From positions 1-17,077 of the forward strand of contig JAGHRX010000190.1 of NCBI GenBank assembly GCA_018066165.1: a DNA stretch of 17,077 nucleotides, read 5' to 3'. Origin of the DNA: UBA1723 sp018066165 (lineage in GTDB: Bacteria > Bacteroidota > Bacteroidia > Bacteroidales > Paludibacteraceae). The notes under the pieces are model-generated. The model saw nothing but the letters and a program-made list of their open reading frames with translations, did not search any database and was not told the origin of the DNA. Below, piece by piece: positions 6,747-13,476 of this stretch; the first letter of the stretch is position 1; each line of letters starts with the position of its first letter. The position numbers and the translations under genes are program-made.

Positions 6747-8621
6747 TTAACGTCCCAAAAGAACTAATAGGATGTTGATGTCGCTCGGACTGATTCCTGA
6801 GATTCTGCTTGCCTGACCGATTGTCTCTGGATCGATACGTGTAAGTTTCTGGCGAGCCTCTGTGGAAATAGTCTTGATCGACATATAATCGAACTTGCCT
6901 TTGATCTTGATGTTCTCAAGGCGAGTAAGTTTGTCTGCAATCTGTTGCTCACGTGCGATATATCCGCTGTACTTGATTAGAATCTCTGCCGACTCCACGA
7001 TCTCCTCACGTCTGTTTGGAATCTTGTCGATCGCCTCTTGCAATGCAGGGATAGCCTGACGCAAAGAATCGAAGTTTAGCTGCGGACGGTTGACCAAATC
7101 CATAAGTTTGCAACCCTCACGAAGTGGGGATGTGCCCTGCGTCTCCAAGAATGGATTGATCAATGCTGGCTTGATTGAGAAAGTCGACGTGAATTCCTTC
7201 AAACGGTTGACTTCCTCCTCCTTCTGAGTTAGCAAGTCGACGCGAGCCTTACGTGCAAGACCGATTTCTGCGGATTTGCGAGTCAAGCGGCTATCCGCGT
7301 CGTCCTGACGAAGCAAGATTCTGTATTCTGCGCGCGACGTGAACATACGGTATGGCTCATCCACACCTTTAGTGATCAAATCGTCGATTAGCACTCCGAT
7401 ATAAGCCTCATTTCGTGACAATACAAATTCCTGATTGCCATGACACTTCAAATGTGCGTTAATTCCGGCCATTAAGCCCTGTCCTGCGGCCTCTTCGTAT
7501 CCTGTCGTACCATTTACCTGTCCGGCAAGGAAAAGCCCGCCTACGAGCTTGCTTTCCAATGTTGGATTTAGCTGAGTCGGATCAAAGTAATCATATTCGA
7601 TGGCATAACCTGGACGGTAGACCTGCACATTCTCCAAACCTTTGATTGTGCGTAGTGCGTTGAGCTGCACATGAAGGGGTAGAGAAGAAGAGAATCCGTT
7701 AAGGTAATACTCCTGAGTAGTCTCTCCTTCAGGTTCAAGGAAGAGCTGATGCTGAGTCTTGTCCGCAAACGTCACAATCTTAGTCTCGATACTTGGACAG
7801 TAGCGAGGACCAACACTCTTGATCTGACCGTTGTAGAGCGGAGATTCAGGCAAACCAGCACGAAGAATCTCGTGAGTCTGCTCGTTGGTGTATGTGATGA
7901 AGCACGGACGCTGCTTTAGCGGACGTGGCTGGAAATCAAGGTAAGAGAATTTATGGAAGTCGTTGTCGCCGTCCTGTGGAGCAAGTTCGTCGAAATTGAT
8001 CGTACGACCGTCGATTCTGACTGGTGTACCTGTCTTCATTCTGCCGACGTTGATACCCTTTGCCATTAGCTGCTCGCTAATTCCGTACGACGCTGGTTCA
8101 GAGATACGTCCTCCTTTTATCTGTTGTCTACCACAGTGCATCAATCCGCTTAGGAATGTGCCGGCTGTGATGACGATTGATTTAGCTTTGAATTCTGCGC
8201 CAAGTGCAGTGCGAACTCCGCAAACTGAGTTGCCTTCAAACAATAATTCGTTTGCCATGTCCTGCCAGATGCAGAGGTTGTCGGTGTTCTCAAGTAGGCT
8301 TCTCCACTTTTCCGAGAAACGTTGACGATCCGACTGGCTGCGTGGACTCCACATAGCCGGACCTTTCGACTTGTTGAGCATACGGTACTGGATGGCTGTA
8401 AGGTCAGTGACGATACCCATCTGTCCGCCCATTGCGTCGATCTCTCTTACAATCTGTCCTTTTGCGATACCTCCAACTGCAGGGTTACAGCTCATCTGTG
8501 CTATGGAGTGCATATCCATAGTGATGAGAAGAGTCTGCGAACCAAGGTTGGCTGCTGCTGATGCCGCCTCGCAACCAGCGTGACCTGCACCGATAACTAT
8601 GACATCGAAATTGAATTTCAT
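6747..8621 (-). CDS. mnmG: tRNA uridine-5-carboxymethylaminomethyl(34) synthesis enzyme MnmG
   Basis: MnmG (GidA), with its partner MnmE, adds the carboxymethylaminomethyl group to uridine 34 of certain tRNAs, supporting accurate reading of two-fold degenerate codons. The 624-residue length is normal. The FAD dinucleotide fold is at residues 10-16 (IGAGHAG). Both family signatures are present: GPRYCPSIETKIVTFADK in the middle and GQVNGTTGYEEAAGQGLMAG further on. The C-terminal domain ends with SRISGISPSDINILLVLL, the usual tRNA/MnmE-contacting end. The ATG is separated by one base from the preceding lipoprotein gene, and the ABC-F gene follows after 16 bases, so all three are very probably co-transcribed. 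No mnmE is in the window. Nothing in it looks broken. Confidence 0.98.
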   Translation of the reverse strand: MKFNFDVIVIGAGHAGCEAASAAANLGSQTLLITMDMHSIAQMSCNPAVGGIAKGQIVREIDAMGGQMGIVTDLTAIQYRMLNKSKGPAMWSPRSQSDRQRFSEKWRSLLENTDNLCIWQDMANELLFEGNSVCGVRTALGAEFKAKSIVITAGTFLSGLMHCGRQQIKGGRISEPASYGISEQLMAKGINVGRMKTGTPVRIDGRTINFDELAPQDGDNDFHKFSYLDFQPRPLKQRPCFITYTNEQTHEILRAGLPESPLYNGQIKSVGPRYCPSIETKIVTFADKTQHQLFLEPEGETTQEYYLNGFSSSLPLHVQLNALRTIKGLENVQVYRPGYAIEYDYFDPTQLNPTLESKLVGGLFLAGQVNGTTGYEEAAGQGLMAGINAHLKCHGNQEFVLSRNEAYIGVLIDDLITKGVDEPYRMFTSRAEYRILLRQDDADSRLTRKSAEIGLARKARVDLLTQKEEEVNRLKEFTSTFSIKPALINPFLETQGTSPLREGCKLMDLVNRPQLNFDSLRQAIPALQEAIDKIPNRREEIVESAEILIKYSGYIAREQQIADKLTRLENIKIKGKFDYMSIKTISTEARQKLTRIDPETIGQASRISGISPSDINILLVLLGR

Positions 8622-8622
8622 T

Positions 8623-9948
8623 TTATTTTATCTTGTTAAGAAACGACTCCTCAAGAAGAAGTTTTTTAAGACGTAGTGCCCAAACATTGTTGCTCTGACC
8701 ATTGGCTGACTTTCCACCGACGAGGATGAACTCGCCCTTGTAACCTATCTGGAAGATTCCAGCGTCGTACAACGTTCCTACTGTATTGGCAAGGTCCTTG
8801 TGCTCGTCAATTGTCCACGACAAACCACTGTTGTCAGAAGTATAACATTTTGTTGAGTATGATCCGTCTATGCCAATTCCTCCAATAATGCTAAGATTAT
8901 TCTCATAACTGAATGTGATGGCTTTATTCATGTATGGGATTTTCTTAGATGCGTCTGTAAGACATTCTATGTTGCCATATCTGTCGGCAGCCCATATTTC
9001 TGAGTAGTCTCCTTTTTTAGCGTAAAGGTAGCCAAGAATTGTGTTTCCACTTGGAGCTGTGAACGGGCAAAGCGTGTCTACCACAAATTTCTCAGGAAGT
9101 GGCTGCGATATTTTTGGCTCTCCGCTTTTGCTGTACGATTTGATGTCGCTTCCGTCAAGCATCCAGATTTGGTTGTCGAGCGCGTATAGTAGTTGTCCAC
9201 TATGAATGGCATCAAACTTGTTGAATTGCAAATTGTTGAAGTTCGCAGCATAGATGGCTCCAGTGGTGCTTTGCGCGAAAAGAGAATCTCCAATATTGCA
9301 TAGAGTTGATAATTCTAAAGTCTCTGCCGATGCGACGGGAGTGCTTACCCACTGCTTACCGTCGACAGAATACAATGCTTTGCATGCTGTTGCAGTCTGG
9401 ATGAATTGCCACATTTTATTGTCGTGCATAATTGATTTCTGAGAAAGAGCACTCTCATTCAATTCTGCTATTGAGCCTACATTAGTCCATTGAAATGCTT
9501 CAACATCATATTTGTGTACGCGGACATCAACAACGTATTCTTTCGTAGAGTTGTCTTCAAGGTTGGTAGAAACAATTTTTAAAGGCTTTGACAAATCCAT
9601 TGCCACTGTGTTTCTAAAATCAACGAAGTTAACACCATCGTACGCGTATTTCAGACTAATGGAGTTTGTGTTGTATGCGTAAAAACTTGGATATAACGAG
9701 TCTACTCTTGTGCCATAAGTCAAAGAGTCGTAGTTATAAATCTTGCCTTCCACGTCGTTGACAATAAACACAACATTGTTTCCTATTTGAGGAATGACCA
9801 CGCGGCGGATTCTTGGATCCGGTGTGTCAGACTCCTCGTCGTCCTTACAACTTGTATTTACTGCCGCTAATGTGAAAGCAGTTATGTATAGTAATAAATT
9901 GCGTAGGGCCGATCCTTTGCGGTTGCCCATATTTAAGCGTAGTTTCAT
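8623..9948 (-). CDS. DUF6242-like lipoprotein, predicted beta-propeller
   Basis: This 441-residue protein begins with a basic stretch and a hydrophobic segment (about 18-31) ending in a lipidation cysteine at residue 34 (VNTSC). The next residues, KDDEE, fit the K-(D/E)2 export signal reported for surface lipoproteins in some Bacteroidota, so it may face the cell exterior (inference). The N-terminal part (PRIRRVVIPQIGNNVVF... SKPLKIVSTNLEDNSTKEYVVDVRV) resembles a small beta-sandwich. The rest looks like a propeller, with Asp-box-like motifs SVDGKQW and SDNSGLSW. I believe this matches the Bacteroidales family DUF6242, but from memory only. M1 (ATG, 9948) or M7 (9930) could be the start; both leave the signal intact. 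It lies 3 bases after the YqaA-like gene and 1 base before mnmG. Confidence 0.75.
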   Translation of the reverse strand: MKLRLNMGNRKGSALRNLLLYITAFTLAAVNTSCKDDEESDTPDPRIRRVVIPQIGNNVVFIVNDVEGKIYNYDSLTYGTRVDSLYPSFYAYNTNSISLKYAYDGVNFVDFRNTVAMDLSKPLKIVSTNLEDNSTKEYVVDVRVHKYDVEAFQWTNVGSIAELNESALSQKSIMHDNKMWQFIQTATACKALYSVDGKQWVSTPVASAETLELSTLCNIGDSLFAQSTTGAIYAANFNNLQFNKFDAIHSGQLLYALDNQIWMLDGSDIKSYSKSGEPKISQPLPEKFVVDTLCPFTAPSGNTILGYLYAKKGDYSEIWAADRYGNIECLTDASKKIPYMNKAITFSYENNLSIIGGIGIDGSYSTKCYTSDNSGLSWTIDEHKDLANTVGTLYDAGIFQIGYKGEFILVGGKSANGQSNNVWALRLKKLLLEESFLNKIK

Positions 9949-9951
9949 ATA

Positions 9952-10410
9952 TTAATTGAATAAACTAAATGCTCCGTATGTAATTGCCAGCCAAACGGCA
10001 TATCTCACTGTCTTTCCGAATAGAACCCAGAACAATACGCCCCAGAATGGAGAACGCATCAATCCGAGTGCCATGACAATGAAATCTCCGATGCCGGGAG
10101 TGAAGGAAAAGAACCCAAGCCAGATGCCTCGTTGCTGCACCCAATTCTTTGCCTTTTCCACTTTGGCTTCGTCAAGGCCACAGTATTTTGTAAGCCATTC
10201 CGTCTTTCCTATATATCCTAAGGCGTAGCAGGTCATGGCTCCAAGTGTGTTGCCTGCTATGGCAGCCAACAGGACATAGTATGTGTTGGCTCCTGATGCC
10301 CAGACTATTGAAAATACTGCCTCAGAAGGCAAGGGTAGTACCGTCGCAGCCAGAAATGCAGCTAAAAACAGTCCCCAACATCCGTATTCCGCAAGCCAAG
10401 TCAAATCCAT
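9952..10410 (-). CDS. YqaA-like DedA/VTT-family membrane protein
   Basis: This 152-residue, strongly hydrophobic protein carries the VTT/DedA core. FLAATVLPLPSEAVF near residues 19-33 is the re-entrant loop with a proline-rich turn and glutamate. FFSFTPGIGDFIVMALGLMRSPFWGVLFWVLFGKTVRY in the C-terminal half matches the YqaA subgroup, where G-D replaces the usual DedA sequence. DedA relatives are linked to lipid carrier or phospholipid flipping and to membrane energy homeostasis; the YqaA subgroup has no settled function. Start and stop are tightly packed: 1 base after the upstream gene's stop and 3 bases before the lipoprotein gene. It is complete. Confidence 0.88.
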   Translation of the reverse strand: MDLTWLAEYGCWGLFLAAFLAATVLPLPSEAVFSIVWASGANTYYVLLAAIAGNTLGAMTCYALGYIGKTEWLTKYCGLDEAKVEKAKNWVQQRGIWLGFFSFTPGIGDFIVMALGLMRSPFWGVLFWVLFGKTVRYAVWLAITYGAFSLFN

Positions 10411-10411
10411 A

Positions 10412-11416
10412 CTATTCCAATCCGATTAGTTTCACCACAAGATAACCGACTGACATCAAAACGAACAGATGGTACATCCATGTGATGATTAGTTCTCGTC
10501 TGTAAAATAGAGTGACGGCTCCACCTATACAGAAGGTGCCGAGTGTGATGATTGTGCTCAACATCGACTCAAATCCGAAGTTCATAGTCACGGCGAAGAA
10601 TGTTGCAAGCGCGATAATCACCACTAACAATGAATATTTTCCTCGTTGCTGGATACTCTTGTTGCTGAAGTGGCTCGAAAGACGCATCACGCAGACGAAG
10701 ATAAATGCAAGAAGATATGTGTAGAATATCTTGCTGAATCTTCCGAATTTTTCAAATTCAGAGAAGTCATTCAGACTGAAGCTTGGTGTCGCTGTCCACG
10801 ATATTCCATCAAAGTAGCCCAACTGGTATATTCCCGCCACTGCATAGATGGCGATTGTAAGCCCACCGATTATGATGCTCAACACGGTCTTTAGCTGAAT
10901 ACGGTTGCTAAAGTAAAGGAACGCAAGCACTGGAATCACGTTGAGTGAGAATGGAGTGTAGACTACAGAACCTATTGTGATTAATCCACCGATATTGAAG
11001 GAGTGTAATTCATGAAAACTCTCCGACAACGCAAATGCCGAGGCAATGATTGCTAATTCTATCAATGTGAGGAAATAACAATAGTTGATGGCATCTTTCT
11101 CAAGTGAAATGATCATTACAAATATACACAGCACCGTCGGTAGTATTGTTGGCGCTTTCAATAGCGAAAATGCACTGTTGATGAGCCCTAACGTAAAACC
11201 AATCAACAGGATAATTGCAAAATTCACCCAGTAGGTCACTAACGTCGGCACTTCAACCAAACTTTCCATCAACGTCATGAATCTTAGATTTCCCGCTTCC
11301 GAGAGAAGGAAAGTGGCGTTGAATGGAATCAACCACAACAAAAGAGCGACGCACACAATGACTATGTATGCGACTAATGATGGTTTTACTTTGTCTTGAA
11401 AACTACCGTTGTACAT
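10412..11416 (-). CDS. Polytopic membrane protein, DUF6427-like
   Basis: This 334-residue protein is hydrophobic nearly throughout, with roughly ten or eleven membrane segments, the first at about residues 13-37 after a short polar N-terminus (MYNGSFQDKVKPS). No transporter or enzyme motif is recognisable. Its size, topology and position next to purD agree with the Bacteroidota family DUF6427, which I recall near purine or pyrimidine salvage genes in related genomes; this assignment is from memory and not certain. The ATG at 11416 sits 64 bases after purD, and that gap holds a palindromic repeat and a candidate promoter. The stop (TAG) is one base before the YqaA-like ATG, so translation of the two may be coupled. 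Function unknown. Confidence 0.75.
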   Translation of the reverse strand: MYNGSFQDKVKPSLVAYIVIVCVALLLWLIPFNATFLLSEAGNLRFMTLMESLVEVPTLVTYWVNFAIILLIGFTLGLINSAFSLLKAPTILPTVLCIFVMIISLEKDAINYCYFLTLIELAIIASAFALSESFHELHSFNIGGLITIGSVVYTPFSLNVIPVLAFLYFSNRIQLKTVLSIIIGGLTIAIYAVAGIYQLGYFDGISWTATPSFSLNDFSEFEKFGRFSKIFYTYLLAFIFVCVMRLSSHFSNKSIQQRGKYSLLVVIIALATFFAVTMNFGFESMLSTIITLGTFCIGGAVTLFYRRELIITWMYHLFVLMSVGYLVVKLIGLE

Positions 11417-11446
11417 CTTTCTGTGGTTGTTGGATTTATTAAATAT

Positions 11447-11467
11447 GGGCGACCACAGGGGTCGCCC
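11447..11467. repeat. GGGCGACC palindromic intergenic repeat
   Basis: GGGCGACC (11447-11454) pairs perfectly with GGTCGCCC (11460-11467) around a 5-base loop and is followed by CTAC. It resembles GC-rich intergenic palindromes common in Bacteroidota genomes. On the minus strand no T-run follows, so it is not a standard terminator. It would fold in the RNA leader of the DUF6427-like gene. Confidence 0.8.
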
Positions 11468-11475
11468 CTACATTA

Positions 11476-11483
11476 CAAAATTA
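11476..11483 (-). promoter_or_regulatory. Candidate -7 promoter element at the end of purD
   Basis: On the minus strand the bases read TAATTTTG, an exact TAnnTTTG match overlapping the purD stop codon (11481-11483). The surrounding 15-mer ATTTATAATTTTGTA is identical to 3771-3785. No matching -33 TTTG is visible. If active, it would give the five downstream genes a promoter independent of purD, with the GGGCGACC hairpin in the leader. Confidence 0.35.
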
Positions 11484-12779
11484 TAAATCGAATCCGATAT
11501 CGCGACGGAAGTATTTCTTCTCGAAGTCGATAACCTGTGCGTTAGCGAACGACTTGGCAAGAGCCTCTGCCTTTGTGGCACCGTATGAACTGATTGAGAT
11601 TACTCGTCCACCGTTTGTCAATACCTTGCCATCTACCATCTTTGTTCCGGCATGGAATGCGATTGAATCCTTCACCTTGTCAAGACCTGTGATGACCTTG
11701 TTCTTCTCGTACTCTTCTGGATAACCACCAGACACCAACATCACAGTTACAGCTGTACGCTCGTCCTCCTCAAGTGTGCGCTTGTTCAAGTCTCCTGCAG
11801 CAACACCCTCGAATGCGTCAACCAAGTCTCCCTTGACACGAAGCATGACAGCCTCGGTCTCTGGATCTCCCATACGTACGTTGTACTCGATTACCATTGG
11901 CTCGTTCTTCACGTTGATCAAACCAAGGAAGATGAAACCTTTGTATGTGATGTTTTCTTTTGCCAAACCTTCTACTGTAGGGATGATGATGCGCTCCTCA
12001 ACCTTCTTCATGAATGTCTTGTCGGCGAATGGCACTGGAGAAACGGCTCCCATACCACCTGTGTTAAGTCCCTTGTCTCCCTCACCGATACGCTTGTAGT
12101 CTTTTGCTACAGGAAGTACCTTATAGTTCTTTCCATCTGAAAGCACGAATACAGAGCACTCGATACCTGACAAGAACTCCTCGATGACAACTGTCTTGCT
12201 GGCGTCACCAAATTTACCAGTCAACATTGTCTTAAGCTCTGCCTTAGCCTCCTCAAGTGTGTTAAGGATAAGCACACCCTTACCAGCAGCCAAACCGTCT
12301 GCCTTTAGCACGTATGGAGCCTCAAGCTCAGCAAGGAATGCGAATGCATCCTCGATTGTCTCGTTTGTGAAACTCTTGTATCTTGCGGTTGGAATGTTGT
12401 GACGCATCATAAATGCCTTGGCGAAGTCTTTGCTTCCTTCCAATCTTGCGCCTTCCTTAGATGGTCCGATCACCTTGATGCTCTTTAGTGCAGCGTCGTT
12501 CTTGAAATAATCGTAGATACCCTTTACAAGTGGATCCTCTGGACCTACGACTACCATTTCGATGTCGTTCTCAAGCACGAATTTCTTGATCGCGTCGAAA
12601 TCGTCAGCCTTCATGGCTACGTTCTTGCAACCTACAGTCTTTCCGTTGACCTCTCTTGTAAGAAGCTCTGTTCCAGCGTTACCTGGTGCAACGAAAAGGT
12701 TGTCTACTTTCTTGCTCTCTCTAATCTTCCAAGCCAAGGCGTTCTCTCTACCTCCGCTTCCCAATATTAGTACGTTCAT
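11481..12779 (-). CDS. purD: Phosphoribosylamine--glycine ligase (GAR synthetase)
   Basis: PurD joins glycine to 5-phosphoribosylamine using ATP, the second step of purine synthesis. The 432-residue length fits the family. The N-terminal domain opens with LGSGGRENALAWK; most homologues I recall have His where this has Asn 13. The ATP-grasp domain shows VLKADGLAAGKGV, NTGGMGAVSPVP and EYNVRMGDPETEAV, the last carrying metal-binding residues. The C-terminal domain includes VMLVSGGYPEEYEKNK. The gene is in line with, but separated by repeat-bearing gaps from, the deacetylase upstream (72 bases) and the DUF6427-like gene downstream (64 bases). No other purine gene is present and no purine riboswitch was seen upstream. 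Confidence 0.97.
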   Translation of the reverse strand: MNVLILGSGGRENALAWKIRESKKVDNLFVAPGNAGTELLTREVNGKTVGCKNVAMKADDFDAIKKFVLENDIEMVVVGPEDPLVKGIYDYFKNDAALKSIKVIGPSKEGARLEGSKDFAKAFMMRHNIPTARYKSFTNETIEDAFAFLAELEAPYVLKADGLAAGKGVLILNTLEEAKAELKTMLTGKFGDASKTVVIEEFLSGIECSVFVLSDGKNYKVLPVAKDYKRIGEGDKGLNTGGMGAVSPVPFADKTFMKKVEERIIIPTVEGLAKENITYKGFIFLGLINVKNEPMVIEYNVRMGDPETEAVMLRVKGDLVDAFEGVAAGDLNKRTLEEDERTAVTVMLVSGGYPEEYEKNKVITGLDKVKDSIAFHAGTKMVDGKVLTNGGRVISISSYGATKAEALAKSFANAQVIDFEKKYFRRDIGFDL

Positions 12780-12799
12780 CTATGTTTTGTTTTTTTCCC

Positions 12800-12845
12800 G
12801 TAGAGACGTTGCGTGCTGCGTCTTTGTGGAGTGCCGCGTCTCTAT
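12800..12845. repeat. Degenerate composite GTAGAGAC palindrome upstream of purD
   Basis: TAGAGACG (12801-12808) and CGTCTCTA (12837-12844) form an outer 8-bp inverted repeat. The interior looks like one and a half overlapping units of a GTAGAGACGC..GCGTCTCTAC palindrome: on the minus strand GACGCGGCAC and GACGCAGCAC are near-identical direct copies. It occupies most of the 72-base gap between the deacetylase and purD. A run of A, not T, follows on the minus strand, so it does not look like an intrinsic terminator for the run. Confidence 0.65.
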
Positions 12846-12851
12846 GGATGT

Positions 12852-13469
12852 TTAATAATCAATTTTTTTGAAAGAATAGCCTTCTTTTAGGAGCCATTCG
12901 ATGCTTCTTGCCAAAGCACCTTCTATGTTTTTCCTTGATTTCAAAGAATCATGGAAGACGATGATGGATCCGTTTCTGGCATATTTCTTCACTTTGTCGA
13001 AGATGTCATCAGGAGTGAGATTCTTGTTGTAATCTCTTGTCACCACGTCCCACATCACAATCTTATATTTCTTTCTGAGAAAGAGAATAGTGGTAGGACG
13101 AATTATTCCGTGTGGAGGGCGAAAGAGTGGGGAATGAATAAGCTGGTTGGCTTTCTCCACGTTCTCGCAGTAGCGTTTGGCTGATGTGCCCCACGAACGG
13201 AGATGATTATAGGTGTGGTTGCCGACGTTGTGTCCTCTCTCCACCACCATCTTGAAGATGTCCGGATATTTGCGGACGTTATCTCCAACACAGAAAAAAG
13301 TAGCCTTCACATTATAGCGGTCGAGTGTGTCAAGCACCCATTCAGTCACTTCTGGGATCGGACCGTCGTCGAATGTGAGATAAACGGATTTTTCTTCCTG
13401 CTTTTTAATACGCCACGTCGTCCAGGGAAACAATGCCCTGAACAGACGTGGTGGTTGTTCTATAATCAT
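12852..13469 (-). CDS. Polysaccharide deacetylase family protein (NodB domain)
   Basis: This 205-residue protein is essentially a bare NodB/CE4 domain, which removes N-acetyl groups from sugars such as peptidoglycan or chitin-like polymers with a divalent metal. The motifs are complete: TFDDGP (32-37, Asp 34 catalytic base and Asp 35 metal ligand), metal-binding HTYNH (His 85 and His 89), RPPHG (117-121, with His where many members have Tyr), the Trp-Asp pair at 140-141, and catalytic His 173 in VFHDS. No signal peptide or membrane segment is seen, so its compartment is unclear. It begins 7 bases after the DUF2723 stop, so the two are probably co-transcribed, which fits an envelope-glycan role. 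The substrate cannot be read from the sequence. Confidence 0.93.
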   Translation of the reverse strand: MIIEQPPRLFRALFPWTTWRIKKQEEKSVYLTFDDGPIPEVTEWVLDTLDRYNVKATFFCVGDNVRKYPDIFKMVVERGHNVGNHTYNHLRSWGTSAKRYCENVEKANQLIHSPLFRPPHGIIRPTTILFLRKKYKIVMWDVVTRDYNKNLTPDDIFDKVKKYARNGSIIVFHDSLKSRKNIEGALARSIEWLLKEGYSFKKIDY

Positions 13470-13476
13470 CAGTTAA

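Noticed and set aside
11447..11467. Intrinsic terminator of purD
   Set aside because: The stem is strong, but on the minus strand it is followed by ATATTTAATAA rather than a T-run, so it is treated as a repeat.
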